Origin: DATATB01 sp036268995
GTDB lineage: Bacteria > Planctomycetota > Planctomycetia > Pirellulales > PNKZ01
DNA: 64,000 nucleotides
NCBI GenBank assembly: GCA_036268995.1
Contig: DATATB010000140.1
Coordinates: forward strand, 179,623 to 243,622
Reading direction: 5' to 3'
Below the pieces are notes generated by a model. That model did no database searches. It had not been told where the DNA came from and saw nothing but the letters and a program-made list of their open reading frames with translations. Shown piece after piece: positions 44,494 to 53,099 of the stretch; the stretch's first letter is position 1; every line of letters begins with the position of its first letter. Made by a program: the position numbers and the translations under genes.

Positions 44494-44556
44494 TGGCCGA
44501 GGCGGGGATCGAACCCGCACGAGGGTTACCCCTCACGGGATTTTAAGTCTAGCCTG
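44494..44556 (-). tRNA. 3' fragment of tRNA-Leu(UAA): integration scar (att site)
   Basis: The minus strand has, in order, the anticodon-loop core GACTTAAAATC (anticodon UAA at 44545-44543), a class II variable arm GAGGG-GTAA-CCCTC, a T-arm GCGGG-TTCGATC-CCCGC, and acceptor strand CTCGGCC plus discriminator A, which is the leucine identity base. CCA is not encoded. The matching 5' acceptor (GGCCGAG) and a D-arm are absent upstream, so the 5' half is missing. Tyrosine-recombinase elements that integrate in the 3' part of tRNA genes leave exactly such a displaced 3' half. The element therefore lies on the right. Confidence 0.72.
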
Positions 44557-45028
44557 CCCCCTACGCTCAGCACCAGTCCGCGTCGGCAAAGCCATCTTTC
44601 TCGGGTAAATCCCTTCTTTGCATTCGCCGGCACTCGCTCCGCATAGCCTGGCTACGGAGTGTTTATGGAGTGTTGGCCACCACGCGCTTTGAGCAGTTTC
44701 CAGGCAGGTCACCATCCGGCAAATCGCCACAAGGCCGCCACCTCGTTTGTGGCGGTAGTCGCGCCCGCACGCGGGTCGGAATCTTCAGAACCGGGACGAT
44801 TGTCGCGTCCGCGAAGTGTCCACCGGAATATTTTTCTTGTTTACACCGCGCCACTCGGATTCTGTCGCGTTCGGAACCGGCTCGGAAGTGATCCTGAGTA
44901 GGTTCGGAACCCGACGGTCTGCGCACTTGCGAACGCCATTAATTGCCGACGGATCGCGAGTTTTTCCGAGCCATCCGACCACCCAACAATTCGCCAGGGC
45001 GGGGCAAAAGGGCTTTGGAGAAGGCGTC

Positions 45029-45319
45029 ATGCGGATCGAGCTGGACGACACCGTCTTGACACAACTTATCGAACTCGTCGTTGTGGCCACGCTCGAAAGG
45101 GTCGAGCAGCAGAGGCGGCACCACGGCGACAGGCTGGCATATACGGAGCCCGAAGCCGCCGCCCTCGTTGGTGTCAAACCGCACGTCCTTCGCGATGCCC
45201 GGCTGCGCGGCGAACTAAGCGGCAAGCGCGTCGGCAAGCGGACGGTGTACAGCCGCGACGAGCTACTGCGCTACCTGAACGAAACGACGACCAATGGCCG
45301 AACGCCGGCAAGGAGGTGA
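45029..45319 (+). CDS. Excisionase/MerR-like helix-turn-helix protein
   Basis: 96 residues from the ATG at 45029, preceded by GGAGAAGG; longer in-frame starts are not protein-like. The C-terminal half is an excisionase-type winged HTH: LAYTEPEAAALVGVKPHVLR, DARLRGELSGKRVGKRTVYS, RDELLRYLNE. The N-terminus is a short helix (LIELVVVATLERVEQQRR). It is the first gene inside the element border and is probably a recombination directionality factor or regulator. Confidence 0.8.
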   Translation: MRIELDDTVLTQLIELVVVATLERVEQQRRHHGDRLAYTEPEAAALVGVKPHVLRDARLRGELSGKRVGKRTVYSRDELLRYLNETTTNGRTPARR

Positions 45320-45399
45320 ACGACCAGGAACAACCAAGATGTTGTGGCTCTCAAATTTGCCCTTATTCACCGGATCTGTCTTAACACAGGAATGGATAA

Positions 45400-46542
45400 A
45401 TGAACGCGAACGCGAAATCTTCTGAACAGAAAAAGGTCGAGCGTCATCCAGTCAAGCTCGATCTCGACTTCGTGCAATACTCGAAGCTGCGATTTATTGA
45501 CCGAAGTTTCCGCGAGGACGAACAATTGCTGCCCGTAGCGATTGCTACGCTCGCAGCGGACATTGCCAAAAATGGACTCGGGACGCCGTTGATCGTTCGG
45601 CCAATGGGTGATGGCACCTTCGGCATCTACGACGGCACCCGCCGTAAAGTTGCCCTTGAACATCTCGTCCAAACGCGAGACGGATTTTCGACCGAGATGC
45701 TTGTCCCCGTGCAAGTGATGGCCGCCGAAACCAATGAAGCCGATGCCCTGCGGCTTGCCGCCGGCACGAACTTCGCGCGGCTGGCACATTCACCACTTGA
45801 GCGTAGCCGATTTGCGTTGGCGATGCTCCAGGCCGGCAATTCCATCGCCGATATTGCTGAGTCCTTGCAAGTGTCGGAGAGCACGCTTCGTCGCGATCTT
45901 GCGGTCGTGTCAAACGACGAGTTGTTACAGCAAGTCCGTGCTCACGAAATTGCCGCCACGGATGCAGCCGCCGTAGCGAAGCTGGCAACGGATAAAGGTC
46001 GCATGCCTGACCTGCTGAAGGCAATCGCTGCATGGGTTACCGATATCAAGGAAGAGATTCGGCGCGAGGAGGCAAGGCGTGCTGCTCAAGACGATAAGCC
46101 TCTCTCTGCCGTTCAACGATGGCCGCAACGCTACATGACTCGCGAGCAGATCGGCGCATGGAAAATTGCACTCGAACGCGACGAGCCACTGGAGCGTGCG
46201 ACCTTTAAGTATCGAGTGGTCGTGCGTGAGGACAAGGTTGAGATCGCTTCCCTTTCAGCCGATCCACGCGAGATGCCTATTGCGGATTTGGCCAAGGTCG
46301 TGCTCCGCCTTTCGAGCGGGGCAGAGCAGCTCGAGGGAATTCTCCAGCAGCGCTGGGAATTGGAGAAGCTGAAGGAGAAAGAACGTGATGCCGGGCAGGG
46401 CTCACTGCCGGGCAGCGCGGCGAGCGACCGGCTGCGCCAAATGGGAATCGACGAGCAGATTATTCAGGAGGCGCTTATTCCTGATGAGGCTGTTGCACCT
46501 GAATATGTTGCGCCCGAGCAGGCTGAAGAAGCGCAATCCTAA
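45400..46542 (+). CDS. ParB/RepB-like partition protein
   Basis: 380 residues. N-terminal ParB-like nuclease/CTPase fold around 30-125 (EQLLPVAIATLAADIAKNGL; PLIVRPMGDGTFGIYDGTRR, with DGTRRKVA in place of the usual GERR box). HTH about 148-172 (SIADIAESLQVSESTLRRDL). The C-terminal part (KEEIRREEARRAAQDDKPLS) is helical and charged. No parA follows, so it may be an orphan ParB that binds element sites or regulates replication genes. Same strand as the primase-like and RepA-like genes, separated from them by a strong hairpin. Confidence 0.78.
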   Translation: MNANAKSSEQKKVERHPVKLDLDFVQYSKLRFIDRSFREDEQLLPVAIATLAADIAKNGLGTPLIVRPMGDGTFGIYDGTRRKVALEHLVQTRDGFSTEMLVPVQVMAAETNEADALRLAAGTNFARLAHSPLERSRFALAMLQAGNSIADIAESLQVSESTLRRDLAVVSNDELLQQVRAHEIAATDAAAVAKLATDKGRMPDLLKAIAAWVTDIKEEIRREEARRAAQDDKPLSAVQRWPQRYMTREQIGAWKIALERDEPLERATFKYRVVVREDKVEIASLSADPREMPIADLAKVVLRLSSGAEQLEGILQQRWELEKLKEKERDAGQGSLPGSAASDRLRQMGIDEQIIQEALIPDEAVAPEYVAPEQAEEAQS

Positions 46543-46552
46543 CCAGCTTCAA

Positions 46553-46592
46553 AGCACCGCCCCGTTGGGTCAACCGCCGACGGGGCGGTGCT
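46553..46592 (+). promoter_or_regulatory. 13-bp perfect intercistronic hairpin
   Basis: AGCACCGCCCCGT (46553-46565) and ACGGGGCGGTGCT (46580-46592) pair perfectly around a 14-base loop, 11 bases after the parB-like stop and 27 bases before the primase-like start. There is no T tract directly behind it, so it may act as partial terminator, mRNA stabiliser or protein-binding site instead of a classic terminator. Confidence 0.6.
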
Positions 46593-46618
46593 CTTGCCCA
46601 ATATTTTCGGACAAAGCC

Positions 46619-47569
46619 ATGAAGTTCAACGATCCATCGTTATCGGCACCGATGCGTGCAATCCTCGCAAAACTCGAGGATGTACGTGAGCCCATCGTGA
46701 GCGGGGAGAGCTATCGGGCACGGTGCCCGGCCCATGCAGATACCAACCCGAGTCTCTCGATCACCCAGGGCGAAGACGGCCGCGTGCTCATGCACTGCCA
46801 CGCCGGCTGCAAAAACGAGGAAATCCTCAAGGAATTGGACATGGAAGAGAGCGAGCTTTTCATGCCCGGCCTGTCGGGCAGGAAGCCGGCCGAACGCGCG
46901 CAATATCGGTCGACGCCGGTGCCATCAGCACAGCGAACTCGCAAGGATGTCGACTTGACGGAAGACGCCGAGCAGTATCGAGCAGCAATGATACCTGATC
47001 GCCGGCAGAAGCTGGCCAAGGAGCTTGGCGTGCCAGCCGAGTCGCTCGCGGAGCTTGGCGTGCCAGCCGAGTCGCTCGCGGCGCTTGGCGTTGGCTGGGA
47101 CAACACCGCAGGCTGTTATGTGTTCCCTGAACGTAATGCCGTCGGCAAGGTGATCGGAATCGTGCGCCGCTTCGACGGTGGCCGAAAATCGTTCCAGCCC
47201 GGCGGTCAGCGTGGTCTTTATCTGCCGGAAGGCTTTAAATCGCGGCCTGGACCGATCTTGGTGGTCGAGGGTGCATCCGACACGGCAACGGCGCACGCGA
47301 TGGGCTTGGCAGTTGTTGGCCGGCCCAACGCGACCGGAGGCGTCGAGGAGCTAGCCACGTTGCTGGAGAAGGACAAGCGCAAGGTGATCGTAGTGGGTGA
47401 GTGGGACATGAAAGAGGGTGGCCGTTGGCCTGGGCGTGATGCGGCCAAGAAGGTGGCCAAAGAGCTGAGTAAACGACTTGGCCGAGAAATTAAGTGGGCT
47501 CTGCCGCCGAAGGGTGCTAAGGACGTTCGTGAGTGGTTCAGTCAGCAAGGAACCAGCGATGGCGATTGA
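46619..47569 (+). CDS. CHC2/Toprim primase-like protein
   Basis: 316 residues from the ATG at 46619. A zinc-finger-like site with Cys36-His39 and Cys60/Cys64 (RARCPAHADTNPSL; LMHCHAGCKNEEIL) resembles DnaG/CHC2. A C-terminal Toprim fold follows (PILVVEGASDTATAHAMGL, then KRKVIVVGEWD). This two-part layout is common in plasmid- and phage-borne primases. In the linker, a 30-bp exact tandem duplication repeats ELGVPAESLA. It overlaps the RepA-like ATPase start by 11 bp, so the two are translationally coupled. Confidence 0.82.
   Translation: MKFNDPSLSAPMRAILAKLEDVREPIVSGESYRARCPAHADTNPSLSITQGEDGRVLMHCHAGCKNEEILKELDMEESELFMPGLSGRKPAERAQYRSTPVPSAQRTRKDVDLTEDAEQYRAAMIPDRRQKLAKELGVPAESLAELGVPAESLAALGVGWDNTAGCYVFPERNAVGKVIGIVRRFDGGRKSFQPGGQRGLYLPEGFKSRPGPILVVEGASDTATAHAMGLAVVGRPNATGGVEELATLLEKDKRKVIVVGEWDMKEGGRWPGRDAAKKVAKELSKRLGREIKWALPPKGAKDVREWFSQQGTSDGD
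47021..47080 (+). repeat. Exact 30-bp tandem duplication in the primase-like gene
   Basis: Two identical copies (47021-47050, 47051-47080) encode ELGVPAESLA twice; a third, diverged start (GCGCTTGGCGTTGG) follows. It keeps the frame and lies between the zinc-finger and Toprim parts. Confidence 0.9.
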
Positions 47570-48764
47570 CTTACCCGCGCTTGGTCAGCAGCTCGTGCAG
47601 CACCTGGAACAGTATGCGCACGCGGTTCCAGCAGGGGCAACGGGCTTGCCAGCAGCCGGCACGTTTATGGACTCGGCCGCTTTCTCGACGCACTCGTTCA
47701 AGCACGAATGGCTGGTCGAGAAGGTGCTAGTGGCCAACCAGCCGGGTGTAATCGGCGGCATGAAGAAGACACTGAAAACCAGTTTGATGATCGATCTCGG
47801 GGTCAGCTTGGCCTCGGGCGGGGCCGTGAAATTCCTGGGGAAGTTCAAGGTGCCAAAGGCAAAGCGAGTGGCGCTCATCAGCGGTGAAAGTGGGCCGGCA
47901 ACGTTGCAGGAAACAGCCAAGCGGGTTTGCCACGCTAAGGGGTTGAATCTGGCAGAGCTGCCGATTTTCTGGAACTTCTCCGTGCCGCGATTGAGCGACG
48001 AGGGCGATCTGAAATCACTCCGCAAGGCGATCCAGGATCATGGCTTCGAGGTGGTCGCCATCGATCCGCTGTATTTGAGCCTGCTCGCGAGCAACAGCAA
48101 CATCCAGGCCAGCAACCTGTACCAGATTGGACCGCTGCTGAAGGGCGTTGCCGACGCATGCCTAGAGGCAGGGGCAACGCCGCTCGTGATTCATCACAGC
48201 CGCAAAACCCAGGGGGCGAAGCATAACTTTGGGCCGATGGAACTCGACGACTTGGCCTTCTCAGGGATATCTGAATTCGCGCGACAGTGGATGCTGCTGG
48301 GCCGGCGTAAGGCGTATGAGGCGGGCAGCGGCAGGCACGAGCTGTGGTTGAGTGTTGGCGGTTCGGCTGGGTTTTCGGGCATGTGGGCCGTCGATGTCAA
48401 CGAGGGAACGCTACACGAGGACTTCACAGGTAGGACCTGGTCTGTGCAGGTCAGAACAGCGGCCGAGGTGAACGCGACTGAAGCAGCGATCAAGGCTGAG
48501 CAAAAGCACCAGAAAACCGCTGCCAAACAGACAAGCAAAGACGCCGAGGACAGGAACAAGCTGCTTAAGGCCCTTGAGGAATTCCCCGAGGGAGAAACGC
48601 AGAGCGAGATTGCCGATAAAGCCGGCGTGCCCAGGGGGAAAGCAAAGCCGCTCCTCGCTCAGCTCGTTGAAGACGGCCACGTGGAGCAGGTCAAGGTCAC
48701 GAAAGGTGCTGGTTCCGCAGGTTCGCGGCAGTACGCGGGGTTCAAGCTGAAGCAGGCGAAATAG
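47559..48764 (+). CDS. RepA-like RecA-fold ATPase (replication helicase type)
   Basis: 401 residues from the ATG at 47559, inside the end of the primase-like gene. Walker A is GGMKKTLKTS (66-75), preceded by KHEWLVEKVLVANQPGVI; Walker B is VVAIDPLYLSLL near residue 168; HHSRKTQGAKH is a likely sensor region. This matches the RepA/DnaB-related hexameric ATPases (AAA_25 type) of plasmids and integrative elements. The C-terminus has a winged-helix-like segment (SEIADKAGVPRGKAKPLLAQ). With the upstream primase it would form a minimal replisome loader. Confidence 0.84.
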   Translation: MAIDLPALGQQLVQHLEQYAHAVPAGATGLPAAGTFMDSAAFSTHSFKHEWLVEKVLVANQPGVIGGMKKTLKTSLMIDLGVSLASGGAVKFLGKFKVPKAKRVALISGESGPATLQETAKRVCHAKGLNLAELPIFWNFSVPRLSDEGDLKSLRKAIQDHGFEVVAIDPLYLSLLASNSNIQASNLYQIGPLLKGVADACLEAGATPLVIHHSRKTQGAKHNFGPMELDDLAFSGISEFARQWMLLGRRKAYEAGSGRHELWLSVGGSAGFSGMWAVDVNEGTLHEDFTGRTWSVQVRTAAEVNATEAAIKAEQKHQKTAAKQTSKDAEDRNKLLKALEEFPEGETQSEIADKAGVPRGKAKPLLAQLVEDGHVEQVKVTKGAGSAGSRQYAGFKLKQAK

Positions 48765-48797
48765 GCGAGAGACGAATTACAGATAATTGCCGGACGG

Positions 48798-49062
48798 CAC
48801 CATTTGGTGGTCGTGATCGCCAAATGGTGGGCGAAGCACCAAATGGTGGTGCCGCGACGCTGGCAGCGGTGGACTCAAGCGGCCTCACGGCAACGGGCCG
48901 GACAGGTCGCGCCGTGAGCGTGGATGGGTGGGACGGACTAATCCCATATTTATATGGGATAGTCCCTCCGCCCCGCTCACTACTTTATTTCCAACACGGA
49001 GAATACTTGCTATCTATCCGGCCCGTCCGTCCCATCCGTCCGTGCGGCCCGCCATTTGGCGG
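48798..49062. repeat. Iteron-like repeats (consensus CACCAAATGGTGG)
   Basis: Three 13-bp copies lie at 48798-48810 (inverted), 48818-48830 and 48837-48849, with centres about 20 and 19 bp apart, so they are on one helix face. A fourth, palindromic variant CCGCCATTTGGCGG lies at 49049-49062. The cluster starts 34 bp after the RepA-like gene. Candidate Rep- or ParB-binding sites of a replication origin or partition site. Confidence 0.7.
48941..48960. repeat. AT-rich 20-bp palindrome
   Basis: ATCCCATATTTATATGGGAT has perfect 9-bp arms and a 2-base centre. It sits between the iteron cluster and the variant fourth copy, in a GC-rich neighbourhood, as an origin unwinding or protein-binding site would. 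Confidence 0.72.
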
Positions 49063-49758
49063 TCATCGACAGGCTTCACCGGTCAGCCAGCGCCCTGCCC
49101 AGATTTCGGCGATGAGATCAACCTGAGCAATCGCGCCTGCGCCCGTTTATCGACTGTTTCGATATTCGGGCGGCGGCGCGTGCGACCATAGCCCCGTTAA
49201 ACGCGCTACGCGCCCGTTCTACGCGATCCGAGCCCTTCCAAGCTGTCGAGAGCCCACTTCTACCTTCCGACGCATTAGAGCGCCGTTGGCGCGCACAACG
49301 TGCGACGAGCAACCGGCCTTCTGAAGTTCCCAGCGCAATGTCCGCGTGGCTTGCCGCAGCACGAGAAAAGCTCAACGCTAGTCGAGTTGCCAGATCGTAG
49401 GTTTTCACTGGTTGATCTCCCTCATCGAACGCATGCGGTTGGTTGCAGCGACCTCAAACCCTTTCAGGACATTGGCACAGTCGTTGGTGATTCTACCCGT
49501 CCAATTCTTGATGGAGGCGATTATCCCTCCGTCGGTGGAAAGCTCGCTTTGAGCCCAGATCGCCAATTCTCGTCGAGAAAGGCGATCACGAGCAAGAAGC
49601 GAGGCAACGAACATTGGGCCGAATTGCCAAACAATCATCGCGTGGTTTTTTAGGATGGTGCCGCCTAAGCCGTTATGCAATCCAATCGATGGATCATAAC
49701 ACACACACACATCCTGCGTGTAGGCATCCCGCCCAGTCGGAGATTGTTTTGCAGATGG
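49063..49758. other. Long intergenic stretch with at most two weak minus-strand reading frames
   Basis: Two overlapping GTG-started frames on the minus strand (49710-49405 and 49408-49118, 101 and 96 codons) could encode small proteins; the first contains WQFGPMFVASLLARDRLSRR and looks mildly protein-like, the second does not. Neither has a clear ribosome-binding site or a known domain. Otherwise I see nothing here. Confidence 0.3.
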
Positions 49759-50631
49759 TCAGGGGGACGAAGGCCCGGCTAGTTTCAAAAGAGTTATATC
49801 GTCCATTTCCAAAAAGCTTTTGAATACCTCCTTTACATCGTGTAATAAATAGCCGTCAGGTATGTCCGCAAGAATGTTTTGGCGAAACTCCAGTGCGTCT
49901 GGATGGGGTATGTTTAGGTTTATAAGTCGCTCGTACAAAACGTCGCCTAGTTCGGTTGGTGTAGTATTGGTGTACACAGTCGGCCGGTCCAGTCGATTGC
50001 GGGCCTTTCCGAGTTGCTCCCTAATATCGGACAATTCAGAAAGGATAACTCGGGCGAGTGAAGACTTTGTTCCTTCTCCAAGTTCCGGTATTGGTGCCAT
50101 AGTTATCTTCAATAAACTCATAAGGGAGTTGGCCGTCGTCGGATCATTTACTGCGTCCCAGGTTTGCCGGAGCGTGTTCGCAATTCTGGGAATGTCTTCC
50201 TCAAGCGTCCACGGAGCTAATAGCTTGTCGTAATCCTTATCAAGCAGGCCACTAATGTCGAAAAGTCGCTCCGTGTCCTTTTCCTTAACTATTGTCACTG
50301 GCTTGTCAAATGCTTGTCGTAGGCCAAGTTCAAACAACACGTTTGGATTATGTGTGCTTATGTCGCATAGGACCATAGGCGATTCCACCAGCCGCCGAAT
50401 GATCTTTTCATGGATTAAATGAGTGTGCGCTTCCTCGAAAGGCGAGTTCGCAACGAACCCAGCCTTTTCACAAGCAGGCAAGAAAAGATATTTGTAAACA
50501 CGCTCGAAATGATTCGGGTCACGGCCAGCTATTGCTCGCATCGGCATAATGACGAAGCATTCAGGCTTTTTGTCGACTTCGGTTACTGCCTTGGCCTTCA
50601 CCGTCGTTCCAGCCGCCACGTTCTTTGCCAT
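49759..50631 (-). CDS. Nucleoside 2-deoxyribosyltransferase-like protein
   Basis: 290 residues. N-terminal Rossmann-like domain of the nucleoside deoxyribosyltransferase/TIR-like superfamily: CFVIMPMRAIAGRDPNHFER, EKIIRRLVESPMVLCDISTH, NPNVLFELGLRQAFDKPVTI. Asp90, Asn95/Asn97 and Glu101 are in the positions that bind or cleave the N-glycosidic bond in this superfamily. The C-terminal 150 residues are helical (LMSLLKITMAPIPELGEGTK). Related proteins in mobile elements are predicted nucleotide- or NAD-processing effectors; activity here is unproven. No signal peptide. Confidence 0.77.
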   Translation of the reverse strand: MAKNVAAGTTVKAKAVTEVDKKPECFVIMPMRAIAGRDPNHFERVYKYLFLPACEKAGFVANSPFEEAHTHLIHEKIIRRLVESPMVLCDISTHNPNVLFELGLRQAFDKPVTIVKEKDTERLFDISGLLDKDYDKLLAPWTLEEDIPRIANTLRQTWDAVNDPTTANSLMSLLKITMAPIPELGEGTKSSLARVILSELSDIREQLGKARNRLDRPTVYTNTTPTELGDVLYERLINLNIPHPDALEFRQNILADIPDGYLLHDVKEVFKSFLEMDDITLLKLAGPSSP

Positions 50632-51012
50632 TGCTGCAAGTCCTTGCGTGAGAGAAAACGCAGTGTCGATACTACACGCAGAATTGGCCCAGTCAAGCAG
50701 ACGGGTGTATCAATGTCGGCTGGAAAAACCAGCACGTCGTGCTTACATACTCGCATGGCATTTTCACAAGACAGATACCCCAAAGCATGGGAAGCAAGCG
50801 TTTTCGGTGGATCGGGTTTCGGTGGGGCAAACCTGATTACCTTTCCTGGCACGGCGATTTCCGTAAAGGTGCAGAACCTCGATTTGACGTACGCAATTTA
50901 AGTACGATTCAACGGCGACAACGCCAGCTTCGTCACGATTGACGAGGTGCACCGGCAGCCCGATGACGACCTTTTTCGCACGCGCCAATAACCGTTCGGC
51001 CTCGGCGTGGCT
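50632..51012. other. Region without a confident gene
   Basis: On the minus strand two partly protein-like stretches in different frames (LLARAKKVVIGLPVHLVNRD near 50970; PGKVIRFAPPKPDPPKTLAS near 50840) could be a decayed gene upstream of the deoxyribosyltransferase-like gene. I could not join them convincingly. Confidence 0.3.
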
Positions 51013-51118
51013 GGCACCTGCCGATTTCTCGGCGCTTGCCAGCTTCGGCATGCCGACCGATCAACACAGCCGCAACGAGAATTACCGGTAATTGCCCAGC
51101 TCGCGCTCTCGGCATGCT
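51013..51118. repeat. ~100-bp flanking repeat, left copy
   Basis: About 75% identical to 52775-52880, same orientation. It contains CTTGCCAGCTTCGGC-like half-repeats and the perfect 14-bp palindrome AATTACCGGTAATT. The two copies flank one gene. Confidence 0.65.
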
Positions 51119-51155
51119 AGAGAGTTCTATTTGGCTTTCCCGAGTAGAACGGCGG

Positions 51156-52508
51156 CTATTGTGTCCCGTTCGCCGACTGCGCGCGCATTGGAATGGCCCA
51201 CACGAAATCCGTCTGGAGATTGAGCAGGGTCGTCATTTTTCCAGTCTCTAGGAAATACCAGTTAGGATCAGGCACACCGTTGTACGTGTCCGCTCCGGAT
51301 ACGGCCAATGGCAGGGTTGCTTTCTCGCCAAACACCGGAAACGATTTCGCACCGCAAGACGTTACCGCAGCACGCGCATGGCAGGTAATGCAGGATGCGG
51401 ATTGTACGAAGCCATCTTCCGTTACAGAATTGCCCAGCAGAAGCGGCCGACCGTTGGAATCGGTGAAGTCGATCTGCGATCCCTTTAGCCGATAGTTCCT
51501 CCACCGCTTGCCCCAATCTTGGTCCTTATTCATCCCGCTGGTTTCGAACATCGCCAGCACCGCTGGCGTGAGCGTCTCTGCCGGGTAGATCGTGGCTGGC
51601 GTATCAGCATTGGACGGGGTATGGGCTGGATCGGCTCCAAAGCTGTCATGAATTCCGATATAGTCACCGCGCCCCTTATTGTCGATGTGTTCGAAGGTGC
51701 ACCACATCCAGTTTGGCAGGTCTTTGGAGATAATATGCATCGCGACGAGGCCTAATAGCTGAGTGGTCTCGGAAGAACCGTTGGAGCCCTCGATGTAGTT
51801 GTAGTTCCAGTGGTATTTGTCCTTGTCCTTTGGGTCGATTGCGATCCAGTTCGCTTTGACCTCGATGGACGCGCGAGGGAAATTGACGCTCGCTGCGGTG
51901 AAAGCCACATCGTCACCGACGGCATTCGCCGCCTTTGAAAAGAACGTTGCAATTCCCTCCTGATACCAGAGGTCGTTATTGATGATGTAGTCAAAGGCCA
52001 CCTGGTTGCGATGTACCTCTTCCCCATTCTTGTTTGGTCCGACAATTGGAACGTGAACACTTTCTAGCCTTAATGACGGCTTCTGACCAATTACCTTTGG
52101 TGTCAGCGCACGTCGGAACAGCTTCTTTGATCGCTTTGCCTTTGTAGGCGTTGGCCATTGCGGCTTCTGTGCAGGGTTTGGAGCGTCTGGAAATGTCTGG
52201 GGGTCATCGGCCCATGTTTCCCATAGCGCATCGTTCGATTGGGGATTTCCTTGCACTCCACCAACCGGCCCCTGCTGCGGTGCCTTCTGATTAATTGTCG
52301 TGAACAGCATCCAGGCAAATTTGTCGGGAAAGCTTGCGGCAAGGCCTGGGGTATTCCCGGCAGAGTCATCGCTCGGAACCACAGCACCAGAAGGCACGAG
52401 TATGGCGACGGGAGACTTGTTGTCGCCTGCGAACACCGCTAAAGCGCAGACAGTAAACGATGGCAGGAAGATCGTCAGTGTTAGGGTAGCGACCTTTGCT
52501 TGAGACAT
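51156..52508 (-). CDS. Exported cytochrome c-like protein
   Basis: 450 residues with a signal peptide (VATLTLTIFLPSFTVCALAV). There is one c-type haem motif, CITCH (SASCITCHARAAVTSCG), near residue 378, followed by Cys-poor sequence. The core has VHRNQVAFDYIINNDLWYQE, WIAIDPKDKDKYHWNYNY and NWMWCTFEHIDNKGRGDYIG, which I recognise only as a widespread uncharacterised family. The gene is framed by two copies of a ~100-bp repeat, which suggests it moved as a unit. An exported redox protein is out of place between intracellular effector-type genes. Confidence 0.72.
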   Translation of the reverse strand: MSQAKVATLTLTIFLPSFTVCALAVFAGDNKSPVAILVPSGAVVPSDDSAGNTPGLAASFPDKFAWMLFTTINQKAPQQGPVGGVQGNPQSNDALWETWADDPQTFPDAPNPAQKPQWPTPTKAKRSKKLFRRALTPKVIGQKPSLRLESVHVPIVGPNKNGEEVHRNQVAFDYIINNDLWYQEGIATFFSKAANAVGDDVAFTAASVNFPRASIEVKANWIAIDPKDKDKYHWNYNYIEGSNGSSETTQLLGLVAMHIISKDLPNWMWCTFEHIDNKGRGDYIGIHDSFGADPAHTPSNADTPATIYPAETLTPAVLAMFETSGMNKDQDWGKRWRNYRLKGSQIDFTDSNGRPLLLGNSVTEDGFVQSASCITCHARAAVTSCGAKSFPVFGEKATLPLAVSGADTYNGVPDPNWYFLETGKMTTLLNLQTDFVWAIPMRAQSANGTQ

Positions 52509-53099
52509 CGCTTCTCTCCTCGTGGCCTTCGAAATAGCGGGACGAAAACCTACAGCAAACGAACCAAACGGGATTATAAGACTTGACCGCGTCCACGCCA
52601 GGGATTTGGCCGCTATTGCAAAGGCCCGGGGTGTTTACCCCAAATCGCGGTTCCTGAGACCACAAGCGGTCCTCTTCAAAGAACGTGGTTCGCCGATGTT
52701 CTGATTGCCAGAGAACACTCGGTGGAGGCTGGTTGATAACGATCACTCCTCGTTCCTGGCGCATTGCAGGCCGAAGCCGGCACTTGCCGATCTCTCGGCA
52801 CTTGCCAACTTCGGCCTGCCGGCACATCAGTACAAGCCGCGCTTTAATTACCGGTAATTGTTTGCCGGTCGCGTGTGCATCAGCCCTATCGCGATCTACA
52901 ACCACGCCGGGCCTTCTCAAGTAACGAACCGGTGCCTTCACGAGCCTGATGCACGCGGGCACATGTCGGCCGGTGGCTGCGCAACCAACACGTCACGCAT
53001 GCGGCGTTGCGCTGGCTGCCAGAATCTGGTACGGTCGCAGTAGTGCAGCAATGGCTGCATGTGTCATATCGAGTGACTACACGTACATGAGGTGTGCCT
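52509..53099. other. Intergenic region holding the right repeat copy
   Basis: No convincing gene. It contains the second ~100-bp repeat (52775-52880) and the upstream region of the small HTH gene at 53100. Short frames across the repeat resemble each other only because the DNA repeats. Confidence 0.4.
52775..52880. repeat. ~100-bp flanking repeat, right copy
   Basis: Direct repeat of 51013-51118 with the same AATTACCGGTAATT palindrome (52845-52858 region) and TGCCGATCTCTCGGC stem. Both copies contain several short internal inverted repeats. Confidence 0.65.

Noticed and set aside
44494..44600. Complete tRNA-Leu or tRNA-Leu with group I intron
   Set aside because: The 5' acceptor strand (GGCCGAG) and D-arm are absent, and the anticodon loop is uninterrupted (CTTAAAA), so neither an intact tRNA nor an intron at the usual U34/A35 site fits.
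48798..49062. CRISPR or transposon ends
   Set aside because: Repeats are 13 bp, near palindromic, with two orientations and spacing of 20 bp, fitting protein-binding iterons better.
52366..52962. 198-codon frame over the cytochrome gene start and right repeat
   Set aside because: It overlaps the signal-peptide region of a real gene and a repeat; no protein-like features.
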